A stretch of DNA of 64,000 bases from Vibrio gigantis (GCF_024347515.1 NZ_AP025493.1:806001-870000); one strand, 5' to 3'; shown: positions 43,601 to 53,273, counted from the first letter of the stretch. Notes: generated by a model from the sequence alone, not told the origin. Translations and numbers: made by a program.

Positions 43601-44416
43601 ATGAGCCAAACACCCAAAGCCATCGGTTCGACCTCAAACGCCATTACCTTGGAAATCGAGCAACGACCTGCAGTCGTAGTTCCCAAGTCATATCCGAATG
43701 GGTTTGTTATCGACTGGCATTTTCACCGTTATCATCAATTAGTGTGTGCAAGCAGTGGTGTTATGGCGGTAGAAACAGAAAATGACTTGTGGCTGATTCC
43801 ACCACAACGCGCGGTTTGGGTCCCTGCTTATCAAAAACACATGGTCTACATGTATGGTGATGCCGAGATGAAGAACCTCTACCTGCATCAAGACATCGAT
43901 CTCGACTTACCCAGTGAAAGTTGTGTGCTTAACATATCGGCCATGCTGAGGGAGATCATCAATCACCTTTCTGAGTCTGCCGAACAGGCTGCTCAAGATA
44001 CCTTCAGTCAGCCTTATCGAAACTTGATACAAGTGGTGTTGGATCAGCTGAAAGTCGCACCTCAAGCCTCTGTGAATATTCCGGTACCTTCCGATAAACG
44101 GTTAGTTCCGATCTGCGAAGCGATCTTACAAGATCCTGCAAGTAACCAATCACTAAAGGAATGGGCAGAACTAGCCAACGTCAGCAGTCGAACGTTGAGC
44201 CGTATGTTTAGAAGTGATTTAGGGATGTCTTTTATCGATTATCGACAGCAAGCTAGATTGTTTAGCGCTTTGAAATTACTGGCAAATAATCAACCCGTAA
44301 CGACCGTTGCTTTAAGTTGTGGTTTTTCCAGTCTAAGTGCTTTCAATCAGCTCTTTAAACTCAACTTTGGAGTCACTCCAGGTAAGTTTTTCAGTGCCCC
44401 TTTGTTGACTGCATGA
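43601..44416 (+). CDS. AraC-type regulator with cupin-like N-domain
   Basis: 271 residues. About 1-140 has a cupin-like pattern (DWHFHRYHQLVCASSGVM and WVPAYQKHMVYM), and 165-265 an AraC domain (LKEWAELANVSSRTLSRMF and VALSCGFSSLSAFNQLFKL). This layout is typical of regulators that sense small molecules and control an adjacent transporter. The start has no strong Shine-Dalgarno. Confidence 0.88.
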   Translation: MSQTPKAIGSTSNAITLEIEQRPAVVVPKSYPNGFVIDWHFHRYHQLVCASSGVMAVETENDLWLIPPQRAVWVPAYQKHMVYMYGDAEMKNLYLHQDIDLDLPSESCVLNISAMLREIINHLSESAEQAAQDTFSQPYRNLIQVVLDQLKVAPQASVNIPVPSDKRLVPICEAILQDPASNQSLKEWAELANVSSRTLSRMFRSDLGMSFIDYRQQARLFSALKLLANNQPVTTVALSCGFSSLSAFNQLFKLNFGVTPGKFFSAPLLTA

Positions 44417-44433
44417 TAATAACAGACACAAAA

Positions 44434-44457
44434 AAGGCGCCAATTAAGGCGCCTTCT
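44434..44457. terminator. bidirectional terminator
   Basis: AAGGCGCC and GGCGCCTT form an 8-bp stem with AATTAA loop between convergent genes; AAAAA precedes it. Confidence 0.85.
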
Positions 44458-44475
44458 TATAGAAACGAGGTCTAG

Positions 44476-45834
44476 TTATGCTGTTGCAGTTTGACGCGCT
44501 GGATGTTTGATAAACACAGCGACAACAGCCACGATAGCCAATGCGAAACAGTAGTATGAGTTAGAAACGATCTCTAACGGCGATAGGTTAAATACCGAAC
44601 CTAATAACAATACCTGCGCACCGTAAGGCAACACGCCTTGAATCACACAAGAGAAAATATCCAATAAGCTTGCAGAGCGACGTGGAGATACGTCGTTCTC
44701 TTCTGCTAATTGACGAGCAACACTACCAGAGACAATGATCGCTACTGTGTTGTTTGCAGTACACATGTTCACCATTGACACCAAGCCTGCGATGCCTAGC
44801 TCACTTGCGCGGCCATTTGCTTGCTTAGAGTGAGAAGAGCCAAATGCGCGAATCAAGCCGCTCACTAAGTTAGTCAGGAACGCTAATCCACCTTGGCGAC
44901 GCATCAGCTCGCTCAAACCACCGATCAGCATCGACAGTAAGAAAATTTCCTGCATGTTGCCAAAGCCAGCATAGATATCTTGCGCGTAATCCGTTAAACC
45001 GTAGTTCTCCAGAGAACCTAAGCTAACGCCACCCGCCAGTAAGATACCGATGGTTAGCACAACAAACACGTTCATACCTGATACTGCAAGAATCAAAATG
45101 GTGATGTACGGCAGTACTTTCAGCCACTCAATAGCACCCGTTTCTGGCACTTGAGTTGCCGTGCTGTTAAAAGCAAAGATAACAATCGCGATAAGTGCAG
45201 CAGGAAGTGCAATACGGATATTCTCTTTAAACTTGTCTCTCATCTCACAGCCTTGCGAGCGCGTAGCAGCAATCGTGGTATCAGAGATGATTGATAGGTT
45301 GTCACCAAACATCGCGCCACTTAAAACAACGCCCGCTGTCAGTGGAATGCTCATGCCAGCTGAATCAGCAATGCCCAGTGCAACAGGGGCTACCGCCGCG
45401 ATGGTGCCCATCGACGTACCCATTGCTGTTGCGATGAAAGCAGAAATTAGGAAGATACCCGGCAGAATCATGCTCGTCGGGATTGCCGATAAACCAAGGT
45501 TTACCGTCGCATCCACACCACCAGAAGCCTTAGCAACCGCCGCAAAAGCACCTGCCAATAGGTAGATCATACACATTGCAATAATGTCTTTGTGACCGAC
45601 TCCACTTAAGAACTGTTCGATAGCACGGTTCAATTTATCTTTGCTCAACAGCAGCGCCAACATCACAGCAGGTAGAGCCGCAATCGGAGCTGGAAGCTGA
45701 TAGAAAGCAAAATCGACGCCTTGCAACGACAGGTAGGTACCTACGCCAATGAACAGCGTAAGGAACACAATCAGAGGGATAAGCGCCACTGCCGAAGGGG
45801 CAATGACCGCATTAGAATTTTTTGAATTGGACAT
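44476..45834 (-). CDS. metT: NhaC-family transporter, probable methionine uptake (MetT-like)
   Basis: 452 residues with about eleven hydrophobic segments and NhaC-family features such as SGAMFGDNLSIISDTTIAAT and MGTSMGTIAAVAPVALGIA. NhaC-family proteins were first described as Na+/H+ antiporters, but a subgroup under methionine control was predicted to be a methionine transporter called MetT. Here tandem MetJ-type boxes at 45894-45917 lie about 60 bp upstream, so I infer methionine transport. The symbol is inferred from that operator, not proven. Confidence 0.75.
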   Translation of the reverse strand: MSNSKNSNAVIAPSAVALIPLIVFLTLFIGVGTYLSLQGVDFAFYQLPAPIAALPAVMLALLLSKDKLNRAIEQFLSGVGHKDIIAMCMIYLLAGAFAAVAKASGGVDATVNLGLSAIPTSMILPGIFLISAFIATAMGTSMGTIAAVAPVALGIADSAGMSIPLTAGVVLSGAMFGDNLSIISDTTIAATRSQGCEMRDKFKENIRIALPAALIAIVIFAFNSTATQVPETGAIEWLKVLPYITILILAVSGMNVFVVLTIGILLAGGVSLGSLENYGLTDYAQDIYAGFGNMQEIFLLSMLIGGLSELMRRQGGLAFLTNLVSGLIRAFGSSHSKQANGRASELGIAGLVSMVNMCTANNTVAIIVSGSVARQLAEENDVSPRRSASLLDIFSCVIQGVLPYGAQVLLLGSVFNLSPLEIVSNSYYCFALAIVAVVAVFIKHPARQTATA

Positions 45835-45893
45835 GGAACGACAACACTATAGAACAGGAAGGAGAGCAGACTAATGTCACACTTAGGACTTGT

Positions 45894-45917
45894 CAACGTC
45901 TAGACGTCTAAACGCCC
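45894..45917 (-). promoter_or_regulatory. tandem MetJ boxes
   Basis: CAACGTCT, AGACGTCT, AAACGCCC match the 8-bp MetJ box AGACGTCT at 6/8, 8/8 and 5/8 in perfect 8-bp register. MetJ binds such arrays cooperatively with SAM. They precede the NhaC-type transporter. Confidence 0.75.
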
Positions 45918-45964
45918 AATATAATGCAAAGTAATAAGAACTCTATTGAACATCACATAATAGA

Positions 45965-45996
45965 AAAGGCTATTTACTCACCAGTAAATAGCCTTT
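45965..45996 (-). terminator. terminator of the hydratase gene
   Basis: AAAGGCTATTTACT and AGTAAATAGCCTTT form a perfect 14-bp stem with a CACC loop, downstream of the minus-strand hydratase gene; the left A-run gives the T-tract. Confidence 0.8.
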
Positions 45997-46070
45997 CGAG
46001 AACAAATTACTTATACGTGAAACAGAGTTTTAGAGAGCTGCTTTCTTAGCAAATAGAGCTAATAGATAAC

Positions 46071-46853
46071 TTAGCGCTTTTGTGTGAAAGTCACTTGGTA
46101 CTCTCCGATGCCATCATAAGCAACGGTTGTTAGCTCATCGAAGTCAAGCTCAACCACACCACAGTAAGACCCTGTAATGATTGCCTCACCCGCTTCAAAA
46201 CTGACTCCACGCTTGGTCATCGTATCGATCAACCAGTAAACGGGATTTTGAGCTAATGCGTTAGGGTGGGTGCCAGAAAATGCCTGTACTTTTCCAGCTT
46301 GAGTTATAGCAACTTCGACCTTGGCAGCCGCAAACGCTTTATCTTTCTCTATTTCAGGACCAAGAAATAGGCCTTGGTTTGCCAAGCAATCGGCTAAAAC
46401 TTCGTAAAACTCTGCACCACTGTCATCAGCAAAGCGAGATTGAATCAACTCCAACGCCATACGACATGAACCAATTGCATCATTGATTTGTGCTTCGCTG
46501 TAACCTTTTGGGTTCGCAGGCAATGACTTAGTCAGCACAAAAGCGATTTCTGGCTCAACTCGGGCTACCCCTTTGCCTGGCACAGACCCTGTGTCTGCGA
46601 ACAGTTCACAAGCATCTCCTTGCTGCACGTTGTCAGCGAAAATAGGCGCTACGATAAATTTATTTTCTGCAAGAGGTAACAGACACTTCCAGCCCCCCAC
46701 TCTATCTGCGCGAATTTCAATCATTGCTTCTTGAATGGCTAACGCATCATCTAAACTGGTTGGGCGATATTGTTCGATTAATCTTGGCGCTTTAGTTCCC
46801 GCTGTGCGACGGCTTAATAACTCTTTAGCCGCCTGCTCAAATACACTTGTCAT
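46071..46853 (-). CDS. 2-keto-4-pentenoate hydratase-like protein (MhpD/FAH family)
   Basis: 260 residues of the FAH/MhpD fold: RVEPEIAFVL is the metal-binding Glu-x-Glu-type motif, with CRMALELIQSRF and LADCLANQGLFLG following. It probably hydrates a 2-oxo-enoate in an aromatic ring-cleavage pathway. It stands alone; no meta-cleavage genes are nearby, so the physiological substrate is uncertain. Confidence 0.85.
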   Translation of the reverse strand: MTSVFEQAAKELLSRRTAGTKAPRLIEQYRPTSLDDALAIQEAMIEIRADRVGGWKCLLPLAENKFIVAPIFADNVQQGDACELFADTGSVPGKGVARVEPEIAFVLTKSLPANPKGYSEAQINDAIGSCRMALELIQSRFADDSGAEFYEVLADCLANQGLFLGPEIEKDKAFAAAKVEVAITQAGKVQAFSGTHPNALAQNPVYWLIDTMTKRGVSFEAGEAIITGSYCGVVELDFDELTTVAYDGIGEYQVTFTQKR

Positions 46854-46996
46854 AATATACCGTTTAATTTAGAACGATTAGAAATAGGCTTGGGCAATGG
46901 CATCACTCATGTAATGGTTGCACCATAAAGTGTTCAAAGGCCTATTGTCACATGTCCCGCAAGTGAACACATACTGCTAAGTCAATATATTAAAAG

Positions 46997-47032
46997 AAAA
47001 GCCAGCACCTGATGATCAGATTGCTGGCTTTT
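46997..47032 (-). terminator. terminator of the DUF3861-like gene
   Basis: AAAAGCCAGCA and TGCTGGCTTTT form an 11-bp stem with a 14-nt loop immediately downstream of the minus-strand gene. Confidence 0.85.
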
Positions 47033-47057
47033 TGAATATGTCGTTGCCGGACAAGCA

Positions 47058-47369
47058 CTACGTGCCTTTCAGCGTCTTCTTAAGATTTTGCATGAAGTTT
47101 CTGAAGTGAGGCATGAAATCAACAAACAGAGGGTGTTTCCTATCTTGCATCATCAACGGCCCCAGTAAGCGAATACTTACACCTAGTCTCGTTGCGGATT
47201 GCTCATCTAAGCCACTGTCCTGCTTGAGCTTATCTACAATCGCGAACATGTTTTCTCTATCTTCAATTTCAAACTGCATGGTTTGCAGTTCACGATCTTC
47301 CTTGATGTTCACTTCTTCGATAGTAATACGGTAGTGATTGTGTTTGCCTGTGATTGTTTGCATTGTCAT
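47058..47369 (-). CDS. DUF3861-like small protein
   Basis: 103 residues. The start ATG at 47369 has a strong GGAGG site 5 nt upstream. Residues about 10-40 form a beta-rich YRITIEEV...LQTMQFEIEDREN segment, and the rest is helical, with a basic end NLKKTLKGT. It resembles the DUF3861 family from memory. It is divergent from a MarR-type regulator, and its promoter overlaps the twin palindromes, so it is a likely target of that regulator. Confidence 0.72.
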   Translation of the reverse strand: MTMQTITGKHNHYRITIEEVNIKEDRELQTMQFEIEDRENMFAIVDKLKQDSGLDEQSATRLGVSIRLLGPLMMQDRKHPLFVDFMPHFRNFMQNLKKTLKGT

Positions 47370-47402
47370 TACTGCCTCCTAACTTGAATTCACGAACAAT
47401 TA

Positions 47403-47448
47403 AGTTGATAATGTCAACTATAAATACAGTAGTTGATAATATCAACTA
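47403..47448. promoter_or_regulatory. two palindromic MarR-type operators over a promoter
   Basis: AGTTGA, TAATG, TCAACT (47403-47419) and TAGTTGATA, A, TATCAACTA (47430-47448) are palindromes 28 bp apart. They cover a minus-strand promoter with TTGATA (47445-47440), 17 nt and TATAGT (47422-47417). Confidence 0.75.
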
Positions 47449-47466
47449 CATTTCTAAGGATCGTTT

Positions 47467-47901
47467 ATGTCTGATAACACATCGTTAGAGTCTATCTTTC
47501 GCTTAGTACACTCTTTGAAACGCCAAATGAGTGAGCAGATTGAGAGCTTGGATTCTGAGATCGCACCTATGAATATTCGTGTCATGAAGATCATTACTAA
47601 GAAATCTCCATGTACCGCTATCGATATCGCACACTTCCTAAACCGCGATAAAGCACAGGTCACGAGATTAGTTAATGCTTTGATCAATCAAGAACTTGTG
47701 AAGAAGTCTCCAAACCCTGAAGACAAACGTAGCCAGTTGTTGGTACTGACTAGTAAAGGTGAAGAGATCATGACTAAGGTTTCGAATATTGATCGAGAGA
47801 TGCTACAGAGAATGACTAAAGGCATGAACGAAGATGAGCTAGAACAGTTCAGCCAAATAGCGAACAAAATGGCTCAAAACCTAGAAAACACACCTAAATA
47901 A
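47467..47901 (+). CDS. MarR-family regulator
   Basis: 144 residues with the MarR winged-helix layout: RVMKIITKKSPCTAIDIAHFLNRDKAQVTRLVNALINQELV and PEDKRSQLLVLTSKGEEIM. It likely binds the two palindromes in the divergent promoter and represses itself and the DUF3861-like gene. A Cys near residue 45 (SPCTAI) might allow redox sensing; this is speculative. Confidence 0.9.
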   Translation: MSDNTSLESIFRLVHSLKRQMSEQIESLDSEIAPMNIRVMKIITKKSPCTAIDIAHFLNRDKAQVTRLVNALINQELVKKSPNPEDKRSQLLVLTSKGEEIMTKVSNIDREMLQRMTKGMNEDELEQFSQIANKMAQNLENTPK

Positions 47902-47941
47902 TAAGCTGCCCTTTCAAATAAGCCGCTGCTTACATAAAGCA

Positions 47942-47974
47942 AAAACGCCACCGAATCGTAAGATCGTTGGCGTT
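47942..47974. terminator. terminator of the MarR gene
   Basis: AACGCCA and TGGCGTT arms surround an inner ATCG/CGAT-rich loop; an A-run precedes and TTTGTG follows. It lies between convergent genes. Confidence 0.7.
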
Positions 47975-48035
47975 TGTGTATCAGCTAACTTTTACATCGA
48001 TGCCCGTTATAAAGACTTCGACTAAAATCGTCGTT

Positions 48036-49097
48036 CTAGTTTGATGCCAATTTCCACCATGCTTGCACGGGCACTGGTTCTGAAATTACTAAACGTTCAC
48101 CCATCACAGGGCTTACCATCTGTACGTCTCGTTCTTTGCTTATCGCTAAGGCTTGTTCCATTGGGTCTTGCCAGTCATGCATAGAAAGATCAAATGTACT
48201 GTTGTGGATCGGCATCATCACCTTACCTTTAAGGTCGATGTGCGCTTGAACGCTCTGCTCTGGGAACATATGAATATCGGCCCAAAGTGAATTGTACGCG
48301 CCTGTTTCTACCATGGTTAAATCAAACGGCCCGAAGCGCTCGCCAATCTCTTTAAAACCATTGAAGTAACCAGAGTCACCACTAAAGAAGGCTTTTTTGT
48401 CTGAAGCTTTGATAACCCAACTCCCCCACAATGTTTGGTCACGGTCAAGCAAGCCACGACCAGAGAAGTGTTGTGTTGGCGTCAAAGTAAACTCGATATC
48501 TGACGCTGTTGCCGATTCCCACCAGTTCAATTCGATGATTTTCTCTTTATCCACGCCCCACTTTTCAAGTAGTGCACCAACTCTGAGTGGCACCAAGAAT
48601 GTTCCCACTTTATCGGCTAATACTTTAACGGCACCTTTGTCTAAATGGTCGTAGTGATCATGGCTAATAACCACCACATCGATATTAGGTAATTCTTGCA
48701 GTGAGATAGGGGTCGGGTGGAAGCGCTTTGGTCCCATCCATTGCACTGGAGATGCGCGATCACTGAACACAGGGTCAGTCATCACTAGCTTACCATCCAG
48801 CTTCATCATCACACTTGAGTGACCTAAACGATACGCAACGTCTTCTTGCTCTTCAATCAGCTGTTCCGCAGTCATGGGAATTAGAGGCAATGCGGTTCGT
48901 GGCACTGGCTCATTTCTTTCTACAGTTACATACGCCTTCAAGATTGAAAAAATATCAGACATACCCGACTTGTACTCTAACTCACTGTTAGCAAACTTCT
49001 TCGGAAGCTTATCTAGATTGTCATTTGATTGTGAACCTGTGCTTACGATAGCGACCACGGCAAGTACTCCTAAAATCGGTAATAGATATTTTTTCAT
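48036..49097 (-). CDS. membrane-anchored MBL-fold hydrolase (UlaG/NAPE-PLD-like)
   Basis: The start at 49097 (MKKYLLPIL) has a GAGA-type site and opens an N-terminal anchor or signal segment; the upstream 12 codons of a longer frame are not signal-like. The metallo-beta-lactamase motif is SHDHYDHLDKG, with further metal ligands in FFSGDSGYF and MPIHNSTFD. These features fit lactonase or N-acylphosphatidylethanolamine-phospholipase-like enzymes. Function of this member unknown. Confidence 0.85.
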   Translation of the reverse strand: MKKYLLPILGVLAVVAIVSTGSQSNDNLDKLPKKFANSELEYKSGMSDIFSILKAYVTVERNEPVPRTALPLIPMTAEQLIEEQEDVAYRLGHSSVMMKLDGKLVMTDPVFSDRASPVQWMGPKRFHPTPISLQELPNIDVVVISHDHYDHLDKGAVKVLADKVGTFLVPLRVGALLEKWGVDKEKIIELNWWESATASDIEFTLTPTQHFSGRGLLDRDQTLWGSWVIKASDKKAFFSGDSGYFNGFKEIGERFGPFDLTMVETGAYNSLWADIHMFPEQSVQAHIDLKGKVMMPIHNSTFDLSMHDWQDPMEQALAISKERDVQMVSPVMGERLVISEPVPVQAWWKLASN

Positions 49098-49342
49098 TGG
49101 TATCTCTTCAACTGTTGGGAAAGCCCAACTCAAAAACTACACTGAATAGTTTACATGCCAAAAAACAAAAGTAAACCAGTGAGTGTAATTTTTTATTCGT
49201 CAAATTTAGAAAAGAAGCACTCCGTATACCGAGCACAGACCAATGTGGACATCTTAAGTCTGTACAAATATCGCACAGCACTCATTTCTATACTTCATTG
49301 ATTGACCAGGAAGTCAGGTTTTAATTAACATTGAATTTACAA

Positions 49343-51274
49343 ATGAAATTGAATGTTTTTAGAAGGGAATCTAAATTGCAATTGACTATACGAACCAAAG
49401 CGATACTGGCGACGATCGTCGCTGCTCTTGCCATTATTAGCGTGATGGGAGTGTATTCATTTCAATCAAGCCGGGCTATTTTGATTGATAGAACCTTCGA
49501 GCGAGAATTACCAGCTTCACTCGGTGAGGTGAGTAATGAAATAAACCTCAAGTTAGAAACGCCTATTCTTGCATCAAAGATGATGACGCTTTCGCCTTTA
49601 ATGCAGCAAACCACACTTTCGGAAGAAGAGCTTCGAACCTATCTTCAATCTGTTAAAAATGAGTTCAACGCGATCAGTGCCTATTACGTTTCCAACGAAG
49701 CGAGCACTTACTACACCCACAATGGTGTACTAAAAACGATCTCTACCAATGAACAAAGCGACCAATGGTTCTACCGATTCATCGAGTCAAATCAGCCATT
49801 TGAGCTCTCTTTGGATATTGACGCAGCCACCGGAATCCCAGCACTGTTTGTTAACTATGTGGTCACTCGCAATGGTCAACGTATTGGCGTGACTGGTATT
49901 GGCTTAACGCTGGAAAGTATTACCCAGTTGATCAGCAACTATAACGTCGGTGATAGCGGCATTGTTTTTCTTGTCGATCAGCAAGGGAGCATCAAGGTTC
50001 ACCCAGATAAAAATCTGATTGGACGTTCACTAGACTCTGTAGGAATTAAAGCTAATCAGTTAATCGGCAGCAAACAAACCGTCGTTCATGAGGCCATCGT
50101 CGATGGTCAGCCGCTAATTCTGGGCTCCAAAGCGATGCCAGGCATAGGTTGGACTCTGATTACACAAATTCCCAAGCAGGACGTATTAGGTGAATTAAAT
50201 GGCTTTAGCCAAACCATCATCTTTATGGCTCTGCTCATTGCTGCCATTTATACGCCGATCGCAGCATGGGCGACCAACAAGCTCTTGCTGCCGTTTGTGG
50301 AAGTGGCCGAGCGATTACAACAGATAGGGAAAGGCGGTGGTGACCTCACCTTTCGCTTAGATGATTCTCGACATGACGAAATTGGACAAATCGCGAAAGG
50401 CTACAATCAATTCGTGCAATATCTAAGTGACTTACTCAAAGATGTCTCAAACACAGGAATCCAAATCTCTGAATCTATCCAAGGTGTCGATCATATGGCG
50501 CAGTCGATGGAGCAAGACATCAAACAGCAAACCAGCCAGATCGAACAAGTTGCAACAGCCATTCATGAAATGGGTGCCAGTTCTGACGAAATCGCCCAAA
50601 ATGCCAATGGTGCCGCCGACAGTGCACAACATGCAGCGAGTGCAATCAGCATTGGTCAAAAGTCCGTTTCTGTCACTTCAGAAAGCATTGAACATATGAA
50701 CAAGCAGCTCGATGACACAACGGAAATTATCAATCAACTCGCTCAAGATGCGAACTCTATCGATACCGTGTTAGATGTCATCAACAGTGTTTCAGAGCAA
50801 ACCAACCTACTAGCTCTTAATGCAGCGATAGAGGCCGCTCGAGCTGGTGAACAAGGTAGAGGTTTTGCGGTAGTAGCAGACGAAGTAAGAACCCTCGCCT
50901 CACGAAGCCAAACCTCGACCGAAGAAATTCGAGGTATTATTGAAAAGCTCCAGCAACGTACTCAACAGGCTGTCACTGCCATCGAGACCAGCACCACTCT
51001 CGGCAATAATTGTCAGATTGAAGCCTCCAACTCAGAGCAACAACTCTCGAGCATTTCTCAGAGTGTCGATGAGATGAATGCGATGAACATGCAGATCGCT
51101 TCAGCAACGGGCCAGCAATCTAACGTCATCAACGAGATCTCACCGCACATCTCTGGCATTTCTGAAATAGCCAGAGAGAGCGATAGCATGATTGAGAAAA
51201 CGGCTCAGGAATGCCAACACTTGCGCGCCAACGCCATGCATTTAACGAGTTTGGTTTCTCAATTCAAATGCTAG
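49343..51274 (+). CDS. methyl-accepting chemotaxis protein with Cache sensor
   Basis: About 643 residues from the ATG at 49343; a TTG at 49331 lacks a better site. TM1 is about 20-40, a periplasmic double-Cache-type sensor follows, TM2 about 290-312, then HAMP and the signalling domain with the hairpin tip EQTNLLALNAAIEAARAGEQ. It would sense small ligands (amino or organic acids) and signal to CheA/CheW. The gene is single and convergent with sgrR. Confidence 0.93.
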   Translation: MKLNVFRRESKLQLTIRTKAILATIVAALAIISVMGVYSFQSSRAILIDRTFERELPASLGEVSNEINLKLETPILASKMMTLSPLMQQTTLSEEELRTYLQSVKNEFNAISAYYVSNEASTYYTHNGVLKTISTNEQSDQWFYRFIESNQPFELSLDIDAATGIPALFVNYVVTRNGQRIGVTGIGLTLESITQLISNYNVGDSGIVFLVDQQGSIKVHPDKNLIGRSLDSVGIKANQLIGSKQTVVHEAIVDGQPLILGSKAMPGIGWTLITQIPKQDVLGELNGFSQTIIFMALLIAAIYTPIAAWATNKLLLPFVEVAERLQQIGKGGGDLTFRLDDSRHDEIGQIAKGYNQFVQYLSDLLKDVSNTGIQISESIQGVDHMAQSMEQDIKQQTSQIEQVATAIHEMGASSDEIAQNANGAADSAQHAASAISIGQKSVSVTSESIEHMNKQLDDTTEIINQLAQDANSIDTVLDVINSVSEQTNLLALNAAIEAARAGEQGRGFAVVADEVRTLASRSQTSTEEIRGIIEKLQQRTQQAVTAIETSTTLGNNCQIEASNSEQQLSSISQSVDEMNAMNMQIASATGQQSNVINEISPHISGISEIARESDSMIEKTAQECQHLRANAMHLTSLVSQFKC

Positions 51275-51293
51275 CTGACCACTTCCACTCAAG

Positions 51294-53063
51294 TTAGTCA
51301 GCAGACCATACATTCTTGAAATCTGGCCATCCCCAGTTGGTGATGGCTACGTTTTTCAGAATCCCTTGGAAACGCACGGTTTGTAAGTGATGGAACATCG
51401 GGACTAACCAGTAATCAGAAATCAGTGTCGATGCAATAGGTTCCAACTCATCCAAGTAGTTCGGCAATTCAACCGTTGCTTTGTGCTGATCTAATCGTTG
51501 CTTAAGCCAATCACTGTTCATCTCTCCAAGCGCGGAATGCAATACAGGGTCATTCATCAACCACGAGAACAACGAAGATGGCGCATTGTCATCGAGGTTC
51601 AAATTACACAACACCAAGTCTTCTTTTAAATCGCCCCGCTGAGAAAGCTGAGCTAATTCTCGAAAACTGTAGGTATTCACCTCAACTTCCACACCGTGTC
51701 GTTTAAGAATATCTGACACTGAAATAGCGCATCGATAAAGGGCATAGTAATTATAAACGGCAATGCTCAATTTCTTAGGCAACTCACTCTCTCTAGATGG
51801 CGTTCGATAAAGCTTCTGCCAACTTGGCAATATGTTCTGAGCCAAAGAGACACTGAATAAGCCTTGGTTTTGCTCAAGTTGCGTCAAAATAGCCTGTGGG
51901 TTTACAAGTGATGATAGGTACTTACGTTGTTCATCACTTAGCGAGTTAGCCGCTGAGTTTTGGTTAAATAGAATAAACAAACAACCGTCTTCGATTCGAC
52001 TGCGAAGCCCGTCTGTTTCAGCAGACACCAACTCAGTGTCGCTCTTTCCTAATTGATGAAAACAGGCCGAATCTTCATACGGTGACACCTGCATTTGGCT
52101 GTCATCGAATCGAGCGCTACCAGTCATCGATTCCTCAAACTGCCAAATAGTCACCTCATCGGTTAAAGAGCGACAACCATAAAAGTGTTCGAATGCCGAG
52201 AGCTTGATGCGCTCGCTGTTGGTTTCAACAACTCTGAAAGGGCCTGTACCAATCACAGCATGAGAAGCTGAGTTTAATGGTGAAGGCTCACGGGTTACCT
52301 GTGCTGCCGGTTGAATCGAATACTTAACGCCAGCTAACAAACCCGCAAAGCCAGTATCCGCTTGGGTTAACTTAAAACTGATCCTTAATGGCTGCTCACT
52401 ATAGACAGAAGAGACATGAGCCAACTCAGCTTGATAAAAAGGCAGAGCTTGTAAAGCAGTAAACAAAGCAACTAACTGTTTGGCATCAACAGGCTGCCCA
52501 TCATGGAACGTCAAACCGGGGCGCAGATAGAAAGTCCAAACCAATTGCTCAGTGTCATATTCCCAGTGGTGAGCTAACTCTGGCTTCAGTTCGCCCTTGC
52601 CGTTACATGTCACTAAGCAGCTAAACACTTGCCTGATCAAAAATCGCTCACTACTGCGATGTATATGATGTGGAAACAGATCCTCAAACTTGCGTTTATA
52701 GGTTAATTGAACATGCAAGAGCCCTTCACGCATGGTCGCGCCGGAGGTTTCTTGGAGTAAAGAGCCAAACACAGCACGGTCATTATCTAATATGGAGAGT
52801 GCTTTTTCGTACTTGCCCTGCTCTATCAGCTTACTCGCAACATGCTGAGCCAATTCTGGATTGCTAAAGCGCAGTGTTAAGTTAGATCGTTGATTCCTGC
52901 CAACTTTTGGTTCCCACACAACCCATTCAGCTTGATGCATTTTACCTAACAGGGTTCGAGCGTGACGCAAGCTTGTAAACAACTTATCCGCCACTTCCGT
53001 TAAGGTCACTGAGTGGGAAATGTTTGGCTCGAACGATTCTAGCCGCGTGTAGTAACGCATCAT
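51294..53063 (-). CDS. sgrR: SgrR-family transcriptional regulator
   Basis: About 589 residues from the ATG at 53063; a longer frame starts at a TTG at 53078. An N-terminal winged-helix DNA-binding domain (about 1-95, VTLTEVADKLFTSLRHARTLLGKM) is followed by a periplasmic-binding-protein-like domain (SBP_bac_5 type, LRPGLTFHDGQPVDAKQLVALF). This is the SgrR architecture; in enterics SgrR senses sugar-phosphate stress and activates the adjacent divergent sgrS. A divergent small ORF and terminator occur here in the same position, 210 bp away. Confidence 0.88.
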   Translation of the reverse strand: MMRYYTRLESFEPNISHSVTLTEVADKLFTSLRHARTLLGKMHQAEWVVWEPKVGRNQRSNLTLRFSNPELAQHVASKLIEQGKYEKALSILDNDRAVFGSLLQETSGATMREGLLHVQLTYKRKFEDLFPHHIHRSSERFLIRQVFSCLVTCNGKGELKPELAHHWEYDTEQLVWTFYLRPGLTFHDGQPVDAKQLVALFTALQALPFYQAELAHVSSVYSEQPLRISFKLTQADTGFAGLLAGVKYSIQPAAQVTREPSPLNSASHAVIGTGPFRVVETNSERIKLSAFEHFYGCRSLTDEVTIWQFEESMTGSARFDDSQMQVSPYEDSACFHQLGKSDTELVSAETDGLRSRIEDGCLFILFNQNSAANSLSDEQRKYLSSLVNPQAILTQLEQNQGLFSVSLAQNILPSWQKLYRTPSRESELPKKLSIAVYNYYALYRCAISVSDILKRHGVEVEVNTYSFRELAQLSQRGDLKEDLVLCNLNLDDNAPSSLFSWLMNDPVLHSALGEMNSDWLKQRLDQHKATVELPNYLDELEPIASTLISDYWLVPMFHHLQTVRFQGILKNVAITNWGWPDFKNVWSAD

Positions 53064-53105
53064 GTTTAGATCAGACAAATAATGAACCTTTTAAACGTAG
53101 CTCTT

Positions 53106-53219
53106 CCTAATTAAGCCCATTATAAAACACAATCGTAAAAAAGTAGCGTGATATAACAAAAACAGGAACAAGAAATAAAAATCCCATCTGTTTTTTAGTT
53201 CCTCTTAATTAACCATAAT
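53106..53219. promoter_or_regulatory. repeats and promoter elements between sgrR and the small RNA
   Basis: Similar stretches TTCCTAATTAAGCCCATTAT (53105-53124) and TTCCTCTTAATTAACCATAA (near 53200-53218) are repeated in the same orientation about 94 bp apart. CATAAT at 53214-53219 is a likely -10 for the plus strand; a TATAAT is present on the minus strand at 53124-53119. A weak -35 would fit activation by SgrR. Binding is inferred. Confidence 0.4.
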
Positions 53220-53273
53220 GAACGGGTCAGCAACAAACCATAGGTTGTCAATAAAGCCTAACTAGAGAGAATA

